DNA of 64,000 bases. Origin: Aphidius gifuensis. Its lineage: Eukaryota > Arthropoda > Insecta > Hymenoptera > Braconidae. Numbering within the stretch: the stretch's first letter is position 1; each line of letters begins with the position of its first letter. The stretch spans positions 19,686,154 through 19,750,153 of the forward strand of contig NC_057788.1 of assembly GCF_014905175.1 (NCBI RefSeq). The letters are read 5' to 3'. The notes beneath the pieces were generated by a model, which searched no databases, had not been told where the DNA came from, and worked only from the letters and a program-made list of their open reading frames with translations. Shown piece after piece: positions 9,024-20,139 of this stretch. Both the position numbers and the translations under genes were made by a program.

Positions 9024-12007
9024 ATGAATGATGGATATATGAACACGTGTAGGAGAACACAACACGGCCAAGCATCGGTGCATAATACAAAAAATCAAGT
9101 GATATTACCAACTACTGACTTGGAAAATTGGTTCAATGACAACTTAACAAAAAAATTTCTCTCAAAAATTGAAGATTTTCAAGAAAAAGATTCTGGATGG
9201 ACATTAAGAGCAATTATTAATTTGATGATTAATATTAATCGTTATGAGCCATTGAGAGGTAGTTTATCAACATTTATCGAATTGCCAAAGAGTATCCAAA
9301 TAAAAAAAGCAGTTTTAAATATTAAAAATAATGATGAGTACTGTTTTTTGTATGTAATCACAGCGGCTTTGTATCCAGCTCAATCGCACAGCTATCGTAT
9401 CACATCATACCCTGATTTTAAGACAGTTCTAAAATATGATGGGATAAATTTTCCAATAATGTTATGTGACATTCCAAAATTTGAGGTTATGAATGATTTA
9501 TCAATCAATGTCTACGGTATTTATGATAAATATGAAATAGCACCAGTGTATTTGAGTTAACACAAGTCATTAAAACCCACAATTCATTTACTCATTATGA
9601 ATAGTGGATTGTCAACTGATGAACCAATATTTCATTATGTTTGGATACGAAATTTATCACGACTTGTCAGTTCACAAATTTCGAAAAATTATCATAAAAA
9701 GTGGTTGTGTGATCGTTGTCTTTGTCATTTTAAAATTCAAAATTCATATGAAAAACATTTAACTGACTGTGAAAATAATAATAAAGTGAGAATGATTTTA
9801 CCAGAAGAAGGTGAAAATATATTAAAATTTAAAAATCACCGATTCAAAGAACCAGCACCATTTGTCATGCAGATCTTGAATGTATTTTAGAACCTGGAGA
9901 GAATGATTCAGACAATCATGTGCCGCACAGTGCTGCATATTATTTTCATTGTACATATGACAAGTCTCTGTCAGAATTCAAGTCACGTCGTGGTCCTGAT
10001 TGTATAGAGTGGTTTGTCAGAGAACTTCGAAAAAGAACGAAACAAGTAAATGACATTTTGAATAATCCAATACCAATGGAGCCTCTTAGTCAAGAACAAA
10101 TCATGGATTTTCAAACAGCTCAAATATGTCATATTTGTGAAAATAAATTTTCTCCTGCGCAGATCAGAGATCACGATCACTGCCATTACACAGGCCATTA
10201 TCGTGGAGCAGCACATCCTGAATGTAATGTCAACTATACAGATTCACATACGATACCAGTAATATTTCATAATCTCTCAGGTTATGACTCACACTTTTTT
10301 TTGGAAACTCTAGCAAACATGTTTGAGCCCCCAATTAGAATTTTACCGATCAACAAAGAAAAATATATATCTTTTACAAAAAAAATCAAGTATCCATGTT
10401 TAAATAAACGAGGTAGCCGACTAGTCAATTTAAGATTTATCGACTCCTACAGATTGATGGCATCTAGTCTTGACAAACTGGCTTCAAACTTAGCTGATTG
10501 CGATAAAAAAATTACTAAAAAATATTGTGAAGATCCAGAAAAATTTCAATTATTAAAAAGAAAAGGAGTATTCCCATATTAATACATCAATAGCTGGAAT
10601 AGATTAGAAGATATGAAACTTCCATTTATTGATCAATTTAATTCAAGATTAAATAACAGCAATACTTCAAATGATGATTATGAACATGCCCAAACAGTTT
10701 GGAAAAAATTTGAAATTAAAACACTTGGTGACTATTCAGATTTATATTTACGTACAGATGTTTTGTTGTTAGCTGATATTTTTGAAAATTTTCGTAAAAA
10801 CTGTTTATCATCATACAACTTAGATCCTCTTCATTACTATACAAGACCAGGATTCTCATGGGATTGTATGCTGAAATGTACTGGTGTAAAATTGGAATTA
10901 CTAACAGATGCTGAACAACTCTTATTCATCGAGAAAGGAGTAGCTGTATGTCCGAATCGTTATGCAAAAGCCAACAACCCATACATGGGTATGGAGTATG
11001 ATACAATCAAAGATGAGTCATACCTCATGTACTTTGATGTTATTAATTTATATGGAATGGCAATGTCACAACATCTTCCATACGGTGGCTTTGAGTGGGA
11101 TAATAATCAGTGGTCTTTAGAAGACATTTTATCAACACCTGACGACTCTTCTACAGGCTATATTTATGAAGTTGATCTTGAATATCCTGAAGAATTACAT
11201 GAACGCCATCAAGATCTTTCATTGTGTCCAGAGCACAAAATACCACCTAATTCTAAACAATGCAAACTAATGACAACTTTTTATCCAAAAGAAAAATATA
11301 TTATTCATTATAAAAATCTCAAACAATATTTAAAACTCGGTATGAAATTATTAAAAATTCATCGAGTTTTCAAATTTAGACAGTCATCTTGGTTAAAAAA
11401 ATACATAGATTTGAATACGAAAAAAAGATAAGAGGCAACAACTCAATTTGAAAAAGATAAACTTTTGAATAATGCTGTATATGGAAAATGTATTGAAAAT
11501 GTAAGAAAGCAAAAAGATGTTAAAATGGTCACCAGATGGGAAAACAGATATGGTGCTAAATACTACATTCAACAACCGAATTTCCATAGCCTCACAGTAT
11601 TTGGAGAAGACATTGTTATTATTGAAATGAATCGGACAAAAATTCATTTCAATAAACCAGTTTATGTAGGATTTTCAATACTTGATATATCAAAAACATG
11701 TCTATATGATTTTTATTATAATTATATAAAATCTAGATTTGGTAACAATGCAAAATTAATGTACCACGACACAGATAGTTTGTTATATGATTTTAAATTT
11801 AATATTTATGAAGAAATGAAAAAAAATTTTGATAAATTCGATACTTCTGATTATTCTCAAGATAATATTTTTGAAATGCCTCGTGTAAATAAAAAAGCAC
11901 TAGGATTAATGAAAGATGAAAGTTGTGGAAAAATTATAACTGAATTTATCGGTCTAAGAGCTAAACTCTATACATTCCGTGTACTCGGAGAAAAAGATGC
12001 AAATTAA
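9024..12007 (+). pseudogene. Polinton/Maverick-type protein-primed DNA polymerase B, broken
   Basis: Collinear pieces cover most of a family B polymerase. The amino-terminal segment (9024-9560) has KAVLNIKNNDEYCFLY. A segment from 9561 to about 9860 has a CDRC ... H finger-like region. At 9860-9920 an exonuclease I-like motif (ADLECIL) is read in a new frame. The part to 10582 has a CHICENKF ... DHDHCHYTG motif and NLSGYDSHF. The palm follows, with motif A FDVINLYG (about 11035), motif B NNAVYGK (about 11469) and motif C YHDTDS (about 11760). The frame is interrupted by in-frame TAA at 9558, 10580 and 11429 and by a frameshift near 9860. The end at 12007 looks premature. In Polintons this enzyme copies the element. 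This copy cannot make a full-length product as read. Confidence 0.85.
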
Positions 12008-12125
12008 AAACTAAAGGTGTATAAAAGGTTTAAATTTAAAAGAAATGAATAATAATGGAAATATTTTACATATTTATTAAAACATTTTTTACAGATCTAT
12101 TTATTTATAACTATTATGTGTATCG

Positions 12126-12971
12126 TCAAAACTTAACCTTACATATAATAATCCACTTCTTCTTCGTAGTTAATCCTCCTCCTTCAATCGGATTATTTTT
12201 ATAATCTATGAGTTTATATGTCACTGGATCTGTATATTTCACTTCCTTGATTGTAAATATTTCTGTTGTGAAGTTTGGTGTATAACCTTTTTCAAAAACA
12301 GTTTTATATTTACTAATTCGAACTTTATCACCAATCTTGAATTTATTTTTGATATCACAATTTTGTTGAAATTTTTTACAAATATTTCTCAATAGTTGTT
12401 TTTCATTTTCTTTCGTAACATCTATTGGTTTCATCTTTATTGTTCTGTGTTTTGAATTATTATAATTTTCAAGCAGATGTGGTAAAATTTCTAACCACTT
12501 GTAGGATCCTTGATAAGTAAATTTTTCCCACATTTTATTCGTCAGTGTTCTATTGAAGCGTTCAACAATTGATGCTTTGAGATTGCTGTATGTTGAGTAC
12601 ATATGTATCTTATGTTTTTGCGTAAGAGCTTCAAATTCCTTGTTGTAAAATTCTTTTCCTTGATCAACATGTAAATTTTGTGGTATACGTCCTTCATCAA
12701 GCACAGATTTCATCGCTGCTGTAACATCTTTCTCAGTTTTTGATTTTATTGGTATAGCCCATGCAAATTTCGAAAATATATCAATAATTGTAAGCGAATA
12801 TTTATAGTTTCGGTTAACAGACGTATAAGCTTGCTGATCAACAAGATCTGCTTGCCAAGTTTCATCCAATCCTTTAATGTCAACATGACGACGAGTATAA
12901 TTTCTTCGAGCAGGCCTGTGTAGTTCATGAGCAACTACTGCTTTTTTATGATCCATTAGAACGATTTTCAA
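12126..12971 (-). CDS. Polinton retroviral-type integrase (amino end uncertain)
   Basis: The protein has the DDE core of cellular/Polinton integrases: WQADLVD (first Asp), HVDQGKEFY (second Asp) and KASIVERFNRTL (Glu). A carboxyl chromo/SH3-like tail follows (FKIGDKVRISKYK ... YTDPVTYKLIDY). It is 281 residues, and the zinc-binding amino domain expected in front is absent: the frame begins directly before HELHRPARR. Upstream on the same strand the coiled-coil gene ends at 12946, overlapping this frame by 26 bases. A deletion may have joined the two. The core shows no internal stop. The role would be cutting and joining element ends to host DNA. Confidence 0.8.
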   Translation of the reverse strand: MKIVLMDHKKAVVAHELHRPARRNYTRRHVDIKGLDETWQADLVDQQAYTSVNRNYKYSLTIIDIFSKFAWAIPIKSKTEKDVTAAMKSVLDEGRIPQNLHVDQGKEFYNKEFEALTQKHKIHMYSTYSNLKASIVERFNRTLTNKMWEKFTYQGSYKWLEILPHLLENYNNSKHRTIKMKPIDVTKENEKQLLRNICKKFQQNCDIKNKFKIGDKVRISKYKTVFEKGYTPNFTTEIFTIKEVKYTDPVTYKLIDYKNNPIEGGGLTTKKKWIIICKVKF

Positions 12972-13635
12972 GTATCCTGAGATGATTATCCAAGATTTTC
13001 AGTTTTTTTATTATTTTAATTTCCAAATTTCCAATTTCAGTGCTCAATGTGTTGAGTGATTTTTCAAAATTTAGTTTGAAATTCTCAAAAGCTCTATTCG
13101 ATGAAGTTAATCTGGACTCCAATGTCTGAATGGATTCTATATTTTGAAGTGAAAGACTTTGCGCTGTATCAAATTCAAGACGATAATCCTTAATGAACTC
13201 TTGAAATTGAGACTGAAGTGAATTGGTTATTATATTATTATTATCAACATCATCACGTAGAGATTTATTTAATTGATATAAAATTCGTGTTTCTTCTTTT
13301 ATAATTGTCTTGGTAATTTTAACAGATGTTGCATCATTTGATTCGAATGGATCAGCAACATTGCACAATCGTTTATTATTTATAATGTCCATCTGATGTT
13401 CGTTTGAAACCATCACCTGGAGGACCTCGAACACTTTTATTTTTTGATTGTCGTCCAAAAATATCAATACTCATCTTGACAGCTTGTGTTACAATAGGCT
13501 TAAATATATCACTTGCATATTTTTCTGAAGCGTCTTGATTTATTTTTAACATTTTATGTTTACGTCTTATTGCATCGCTAGCTTTTGTAATCTGATACAG
13601 ATTATTTTTTCTTTATCGAACATTTTACTCGTCAT
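12946..13635 (-). pseudogene. Conserved Polinton-associated coiled-coil protein, frameshifted
   Basis: Read on the minus strand from ATG at 13635 (MTSKMFDKEK), the sequence contains a short basic amino part, then from 13474 MSIDIFGRQSKNK with RGPPGDGF. The frame then shifts near 13382 into NNKRLCNVADP and a long heptad-rich coiled coil that ends at 12946. At least two single-base shifts are needed (near 13607 and 13382). The combination of IFGR, RGPPG, KRLCNVA and coiled coil is one I associate with Polinton and adintovirus-like elements, where it accompanies integrase and ATPase. Its role is not established to my knowledge. Confidence 0.5.
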
Positions 13636-13716
13636 GCTGATGCTCTCATACTTACCGCATAACTAATTCTTTTTCAAAAGTTCTTTTCAATTTATAGTAA
13701 CAAAACAATCATATAC

Positions 13717-14180
13717 TTAAAGATATCGGCCATTGTTAATTTCACTGTCCTCATCGATAACAACGAATCCATGCTTATCGCTATCCCAACAATTCAAACA
13801 TAAATCTCGGAATCGAGTGTACGTCATGTCAGTATTCCCATGATCCTTATAAATATGTTTTAAATTCATTTCATCTTGTCGAAAAATGACGATAAAGTTT
13901 GGATTATCTCGTACTAAATGTTTTGGTGTACGTGCATAAGTTTGAGAAAGATAAAAACAATCAACATTTTGATGACGTCCCATACAAAAAAAAGCTCTTA
14001 TATTGTTTTGTTTTTCACACATAACATCATCAAAAATCATTATTGAATTTGGATAAGCAGCTTGAGGTTCAATCACACTTTCATTTTCATTGAATGGATA
14101 ATAACCAATACATTTCGTGGATTCAAGTAATTTCTCTAAGAACTGATATTTTGGTTGATTTAAAGATTTCGAATATATGA
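13717..14180 (-). pseudogene. FtsK/A32-like packaging ATPase, carboxyl fragment
   Basis: The frame holds a Walker B-like strand (SIMIFDDVM), then RAFFCMGRHQNVDCFYLSQTY (a sensor-like Thr/Gln-rich segment) and IFRQDEMNLKHIYKDH. These features are typical of Polinton and large DNA virus genome-packaging ATPases. The upstream minus-strand sequence can be followed to about 14180 (KYQFLEKLLE). The Walker A segment is missing, so the gene is truncated at its amino end. It lies in the same direction as the integrase and coiled-coil genes. Confidence 0.7.
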
Positions 14181-14184
14181 AAAT

Positions 14185-14409
14185 ATGAAAAACTCAAGGA
14201 TAATTAAGAATCAAGTTTCTTTCAATTCAACACCTAAAATTCATATGATGTATACATGGTTGTATGCATACAAGGCTGCACGATGTGGAGAATGGGAACA
14301 ACTTGCTCGTGATCATGAACGTTTCAACTTGAGAATTCAACGATTGAGTGAAATTATCAATCCAATATTGATTAAAAAATGTGAAAAAATTTTGAACATT
14401 ATGAAATAA
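14185..14409 (+). CDS. Small unrecognised ORF within Polinton-like element
   Basis: A 74-codon frame reads AYKAARCGEWEQLARDHERF near its middle and ends in a Lys-rich helix. Amino-acid use looks protein-like, and the upstream frame may be truncated at the same breakpoint that removed the ATPase amino end (about 14180). I do not recognise it. It could be the carboxyl end of an element gene oriented opposite to its neighbours, or chance. Confidence 0.3.
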   Translation: MKNSRIIKNQVSFNSTPKIHMMYTWLYAYKAARCGEWEQLARDHERFNLRIQRLSEIINPILIKKCEKILNIMK

Positions 14410-14558
14410 ATTTTTTTTTTTCATTAAAAATTAAAAAATAAAATTGATGTTTTTATTTAACCTTTACCAAATATATGAATAGGATAAAAAAAATATTTAC
14501 AACAAAAAAAATTAATTGAAAAAAAAAATATATTTATTTTTTCTTGTTTCAAAAAAAA

Positions 14559-15518
14559 TTATTCTTTCATTTCATCTTCTATATTTATCTCGTCTTTTCC
14601 TTGAATACGATGCTCCAATTTTTCAGTTTTGTTCCATAGCTTGAATAAATCGCTTATAAGTTGTTCAAAGTCAGTATATGGTGATTTATCGAAATATTTT
14701 TTAACGAGCTGATGAAGATCTGTGACCCATGGTCGTTGTGTAAACAAAAAAATCAGAGGTGCTTGATTATTGTGACATGAAAGTACTTCTTCATGTGTTT
14801 CAACATTGAAATCTTTTTTCAGAAGTTCCATACTTTCCCAAAAGCAGCGTAAATCTTCATGAAAACTTTTTAATTCACTGAATTTATCAATGTATGATGC
14901 ATTTGATGATAAAAATTGTGAAAAAATTGTAGATTCACCCCAGCAATGTACTTCCAATAACCTGAAAAAAAAAAAAAAATTAATTTTTAGAACCGGATGA
15001 AAAATATTAATTCGAGGATATTATGGATTCATAAAATATACTTACATCGATATGTACCAGTGTTTCAAATTTAAAACGTTTTTCACTGCACCGTTCATAT
15101 GTTCGATCTTTTCATATCCACATTTATGATTTTCATAAAAAGGTATTCGTATTTTCTTCTCTGGACAACCGTAATCATGAAGATCAATTACTGGTTTTGA
15201 ATAATCAATAATATTTTCTAAGCACTTTTTCTTTTCTAATCCTTTGACACAAATAAACTCAGCTGGTTTCAAAATTTCAGTCATTTTCTTGTATGTTTTT
15301 TCAAAAGGCATATCACCGTCATGCCATGTTAGGTCATGCCAATTTCGTGTCAACCAATTGTTTATCAATCGATATTTCTGTGGTACATCCTTTCATGATC
15401 CAGGTGGTTTGAATAGTATATGATCGATTCGTTCATCATGCAGACTTATACTTGCAAATTCTTTCAGAAAAAACTGATCAGGTAATTGAAATCCTTGAAT
15501 GTCAACGATCATTGCCAT
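14559..15518 (-). pseudogene. Conserved unknown protein with one intron and one in-frame stop
   Basis: Exon 1 runs from ATG at 15518 (MAMIVDIQGF) to 15046 and exon 2 from 14961 to 14559. A GT-AG intron has matching phase (AT joined to G). Features: VDIQGF with a following FLKEFA, a Trp-rich segment (NNWLTRNWHDLTWHDGD), EFICVKGLEKKKCL, PVIDLHDYGCP, and a HKCGYEK ... NVLNLKHW region. An in-frame TGA at 15395-15393 falls where a Trp codon would fit (PPGS then stop then KDVP). Asp and Glu near the start, DLHDYGCP and a final His/Cys cluster suggest an RNase H/DEDD nuclease-like fold, but this is a guess. The family recurs, from memory, in insect mobile DNA. Confidence 0.5.
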
Positions 15519-16560
15519 TTTTATGCAATAGATCACTGTGTTTTTTTTTAAAGTTACATGCACGATAAATGTCGTAATACTAATTTTTTAGACGAAAAAA
15601 TTTGCATTCTTATAGGACTTGCCCCTCCATATAAGGAATCGAGACTATCACATTTTAATAAATGACGTCACATTTTAAATAAACCAATACTTTGAACAAA
15701 CAAATATTCGATAATGTCACAATAATCTGATACTTTAAATAAACAAATATTTCTTATCATTTCCGACCATTCTAAGAAATATGACGTTCTAAATAAATAA
15801 CCATGACGTCATTTGAAGAACTTTCTCTAATGTTCGATGATGTCATTTGGAAGCTTCTAGAAACTTCGAGATTTTTACCCCTGCCCCCGATTTGACCCCC
15901 CGATCCCGGCCCCTGTCCCCTGGTCGCCTCATCATGGCCTAGAACTGGCCCTATATAACTACTCAGGTTGTCATAAATTTATTTAAATTTAGTTTTTTTG
16001 TAAATTCATTCTTAATTTTACATTAAATTTTCATATTTACATACGTAAATGTCCTCAACTATCTACCTAACCTTCAAATTGTGTCAATTACAGATATCTT
16101 GATAGTTAACATACGCATATTAACTATTAAGATACGTATGTTTAATGTTAATATATATATATATATATCTTTGATGTAAACTTATCAGCCACCACCCATT
16201 TAAACATGGCATATGTTAACATTAAACAGGATATGTTAACTGTTAACATATCCTTCTCTGAGTGCGGAACATTACATGCCTGCATGCGAGAAACATTCAT
16301 CAATATATTATTTTCTATTTTCTTCTGATTGATTAATATCATCAGTAGCAAATATGGTAACAATTCGACGATATCTTCCAGTTTATAGATAAATTTTAAA
16401 AAATTATCAAATTCATAAAGTTTTTTCTAAATTAACGGTTTAAAAAAAATTTGGCAAAGTTTGAGAAAAACTTATCAGAATTGACAAAGTTTGACAAATA
16501 TTTTTGATATTTGACTAATGTTTCCAAAATTTATCAAATAACAAACTTATTGTAATTGCC
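15519..16560. other. Non-coding region with CRE-like sites and palindromic AT repeats
   Basis: No coding frame was accepted. 15655-15850 holds CRE-like octamers. 15850-15950 is GC-rich for this window and leads to a TATA box. 16060-16270 carries inverted GTTAACAT and ACATACG motifs around a short (TA)n tract. 16430-16560 has repeated TTTGACAAA-type words. The right end of the Polinton-like element should lie here but no terminal repeat was identified. Confidence 0.5.
15663..15960 (+). promoter_or_regulatory. Cluster of CRE-like sites followed by a TATA box
   Basis: Perfect TGACGTCA occurs at 15663-15670 and 15804-15811, with close variants TGACGTTC at 15782 and TGATGTCA near 15839. About 110 bp further, after a C-rich stretch, is TATATAA at 15952-15958. 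The arrangement resembles an animal or viral core promoter with CREB/ATF-type upstream sites pointing right. No coding frame follows closely, so its product, if any, is unknown. Confidence 0.35.
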
Positions 16561-16563
16561 AAA

Positions 16564-16800
16564 ATTTGACACACAGAACGTGGCTGAAGTACACATGCAG
16601 TGTCCCTTGTGTATGCAACTTGCCACTAATTATGATGCACTTTTCATGGACCTAATAAACAATGCAGGTAAACATGACAATATAAAAAAATAACACGTTT
16701 TATAGATTGACTGGAAGTGTCAGATTTGTACCGATCGTCCTGAAACTCACGTCATGCAAGTATGCAAACACCTTATTTGTCTAGTTTGCATGGAAACTAT
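16564..16800 (+). pseudogene. RING-finger-like exon pair fragment
   Basis: A first block near 16575-16670 reads MQCPLCMQLATNYDALF before a GTAAAC donor. A second after an intron (from about 16706) reads DWKCQICTDRPETHV, then VCKHLICLVCMET. The spacing CxxC ... CxHxxCxxC fits a C3HC4-type RING finger. The sequence breaks off at about 16800, where a different repeat begins (GGGCCGGTTTTTT). No start codon or end can be placed. RING proteins act as ubiquitin ligases; that function is family knowledge only. Confidence 0.45.
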
Positions 16801-17150
16801 GGGCCGGTTTTTTCGTCCAACATTACAGTTAACTGAGCATTAAAAAAATTTAACTGCTAGTTAGTTAATGGAGAGTTAAAATTACCGACTGTATTTTAGT
16901 AGAGTTTCGATATTTGGGTACTAGATGTTATTAGTGTTGAATATAAATATTTAATATAAATATTTACCAAAAAAAAAAAAAAAAATTTATATAACCAAAA
17001 AAATATAAATAAAAAATATGTATTCAAAACAGACAGCATCATTAAACAATTATTCTTAACATTTAATCAGTGTGTATTTATATTTTAATTTTATATTGTA
17101 TTTTATAATTATAGGTATTTATATTTTAATTATATTTTCAGTTTGTCGGC
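16801..17150. other. Repeat-like spacer starting GGGCCGG
   Basis: It begins with GGGCCGGTTTTTT immediately after the RING-like exon, followed by TTAACTG-rich sequence and then plain AT-rich DNA. The start is reminiscent of MITE termini, but the other end was not found. No coding frame. Confidence 0.35.
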
Positions 17151-18311
17151 GTCGTGTGATGTTGAAAAATATATTAAAAAAATAACAAATCCAAGCTATC
17201 GTGCCAAAAGTTTGCATGGTTGGATCTGGACCAGCTGGATTTTATGCAGCTCAACAATTATTAAAAGTAATAAATCAAAAAAATAATATATAAAATGATT
17301 GGTAATTAATAGAAAAAAAAATTGTTCATACAGTCATCGAGTAATGTTAATGTTGATATGTGTTGATATTTACGAACGACTTCCTGTTCCATATGGATTT
17401 GTTCGTTTTGGTGTTGCTCCAGATCATACAGATTTTAAAAATGTCATAAATACATTTTAAAAAAATGCTGTTAATTCACGTGTTAAATTTTGTGGAAATG
17501 TTGATATTGGAAAAGATGTTACTGTTAAACAACTTCAAGAAAATTATCATGCTGTATTATTGGTAAAAATAAATTGATATACCTATATTTTATTAAAAGA
17601 TTAAGATGATTAATTTAAATCTTCTTTTATTTTATTAATGTAGACATATGGAGCTGAAGAAGATAGATCACTTGGTATACCTGGTGAAAATTTATCGAAT
17701 GTTTTAACAAGTCGTCAATTTGTTTGATGGTACAATGGGCTTCCATGTAATAAAAATTTAAAAATAAATTTTGATGTTGAAGAAGCTGTTGTTGTTGGTC
17801 AAGGAAATGTTGCTATTCATGTTGCAATAATGCTATTAGCTGTAATTGAAGAACTTGCAGTAAGTAAAAAAAGGTGTAAAACAAATGTCATAAATATTAT
17901 TTGATAATATTTAATTTTATTTGATATTAATTATTAATTTTATTTGATATTAATTATTAATTTTAGAAAACAAATATAACTGTCCATTCATTGGAACAGT
18001 TATCTAAAAGTAAAATTAAAAAAGTATGGATAATTGGTAGAAGAGGACCACTTCAAGCAGTATTTACGATTGCTGAATTACGTGAAATGACAAAATTTGC
18101 TAAAAAAATATGTTTGTCTGTTAATGTGCTTGAAGGTACTGATTACAAAAATCAACCAGCTAATAAATATAGACTTGATATGAATGAATATGGTAGACGG
18201 AACAGACATTCATCTGGTAACTCATTAGAGAAAAAATTTGCAACAGCTTACAAAGTACCATTAACAACATATGAAATAATCATTGAAAAAGGTAAATTAT
18301 TTTTAAATTAA
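17150..18311 (+). pseudogene. FDXR: Adrenodoxin (ferredoxin) reductase fragment with introns
   Basis: Exon-like blocks in order read VCMVGSGPAGFYAAQQLL (FAD-binding GxGxxG), then VDIYERLPVPYGFVRFGVAPDH. An amino-terminal mid part (NYHAVLLTYGAEEDRSLGIPG) follows, then VVVGQGNVAIHVA (NADP-binding GxGxxA) and VWIIGRRGPLQAVFTIAELRE. These match mitochondrial NADPH:adrenodoxin oxidoreductase. Intron gaps remain between blocks, so this is an unprocessed copy, not a retrocopy. In-frame stops occur (TAA after VINTF near 17457 and TGA in place of Gly before WYNG near 17726). The sequence ends at 18311, short of the usual carboxyl third. It cannot encode a functional reductase as read. Confidence 0.8.
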
Positions 18312-18678
18312 TATTAATCAAAGTAAACAGATAATTATTACATTATAATTATTGAGTTTAAAAAGTAAAAATAATTAATTAATAATTATTATGTTTGTAA
18401 TGTCATTTATTTATTATATGAGCATTGCAAAATAAATAAACAAAAAGCTAATTAATAAAGTTTAAAATAATAAATTTAATAATAATAATAATAATAATAT
18501 AACGATTAAATTGATCGTCTTTTTTTTTTGTGAAAAAAAAGAATAATAAAAAAAACACAATCAGATCAATTATTATTAAAAAAAACAAAAGTCAGTAGCG
18601 TCGCGACATTTTACCTCGCATCATTTTACTTCGCATCATTTTACTTTTAAGACATAAACTGTAAAATAAATAACAAAT
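18312..18678. other. AT-rich spacer
   Basis: Contains an (AAT)n tract near 18479-18500 and short inverted A/T runs. A repeated CATTTTAC phrase (CGACATTTTACCTCG, CATCATTTTACTTCG) lies at 18605-18650 shortly before the F-box gene. No coding frame. Confidence 0.5.
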
Positions 18679-19797
18679 ATGAGCTTGATTGAAAAACTAA
18701 ATGTGGATACCTTGGCTTTAATTTTAGCACATATTCCACCGATGGAAAGGATAATTTTACAAAAAGGTTTATATTATTTATTATTATTATTTTTATCATT
18801 GTTCATATTTTTTTTTTTTTTTTAAATCTTTTAAAGTATCTATGTGCTCTAAATTATTTGCAAATATGGTTTTTTCTTTATAGATATATGTTAATTATAC
18901 AATTGATAAATTAATTATTTTTATTACTTAATGTTACTTAACTTGATGTTTATTATTTATTATTATTATTTTTATCATTGTTAATATTTTTTTTTTTCAA
19001 TCTTTCAAAGTATTTACACATCAAAAATGGAGAGGAGCGTATGATTATTCTTGGGGATACCAAAAAAGCTTAAACATTCTAATTGCCAATGACGAAAAAT
19101 TGAAAATGATATTAAAACATTGTGGTTCATTTTTGGAAAAACTAAATTTTGGCCACTTAATTCGTTCATCATCCAGTGTTATACGTGAAGTATCTCGATT
19201 CAACAACTTAAAGGAATGGGAAATTTTCATTGATGATGATACATTTCCTCTTAAATCTACACTTAGATCATTAAAAAATTTAAAATTGGTCACATTCAAC
19301 TACATTGGAAAATTTAAATCTCTAGACATGAATTATTTAATAAATTCTCTGCCTGATGGTATAAAAAATTTAACTATTAAAAACAGATCATATGTATTAC
19401 CAAAATCTTTAAAGCTCGATATTGGTTCAGTAAGTAATTTAATAAGTAAATTTTAAAACTTGATTATATGTATAATTTTATGCTTTTTTATTTAAAGGCT
19501 CTGAATCGTTTCACTGGTTTCAATCTTACAATAAAAAAATTTCGTTTGGATGCTGAAACTATTAATTCTATAAATAGTGTTGAGGCATCGCTGGTGGAAT
19601 TATATATAGGCTGGTGCCATGTTGATAATTCAACTTTTACACTTCTTCGCGAATTGAAAAATATTACTGTTCAAGGTGTTTATTATCAAAATGGATCTAA
19701 GGTCATGGATAAAAAAAACAAAAAAACAAATATCAATTACCTTGAGTCCTGGGAAAAAATAGAAGAAGGTCATAGTGATTCCGATGATTCAATATAA
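18679..19797 (+). CDS. F-box-like protein, three exons, intact
   Basis: Exons are 18679-18766, 19011-19429 and 19498-19797, with GT-AG junctions and phases that give one 268-residue frame ending in TAA. The first exon encodes MSLIEKLNVDTLALILAHIP, a short F-box-like motif continuing across the junction to a conserved Trp (VFTHQKWRGAY). The remainder has leucine-rich, LRR-like segments (SLKNLKLVTFNY, LPDGIKNLTIKN, VEASLVELYIGWCHV) and an acidic end (HSDSDDSI). F-box proteins recruit substrates to SCF ubiquitin ligases; the target here is unknown. No stop or shift is present, in contrast to the broken fragments on either side. Confidence 0.75.
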
Positions 19798-20139
19798 ATA
19801 TCCACTATTACAACCACACGAACAGCTCAAATTTTTAATACATCAAATATTCCATTCTATTACAATTTCTAATAACACAATTATAAATATAATTTAAAAC
19901 CAGATAAATATTCACACTTTACATTCAATAATTATCAAAATAATAAAATACAACAAGAAATAAATGAGCCAGCTGTTATTGAAAACAATTTTAAACCATT
20001 ATTACGTGAATGTGTAAAAAAAATATATATGGAACGTGCAAGTTTAACAGTTAAAACAACAAAAACTGGTATTAAAATGATTGATGAATCACATTCAATA
20101 TATACAATAATGCATCTTGAAGACTTTAAGTGATGATAA
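19798..20139 (+). other. Coding-like stretch of unknown origin
   Basis: Between the F-box gene and the TAF1 fragment, 19960-20130 reads as a protein-like segment on the + strand (KPLLRECVKKIYMERASLTV, then KTTKTGIKMIDES). The phrase TKTGIKMIDE has the look of a PTB/PH-type strand, but I could not identify it. It probably belongs to another captured or decayed gene. Confidence 0.3.
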
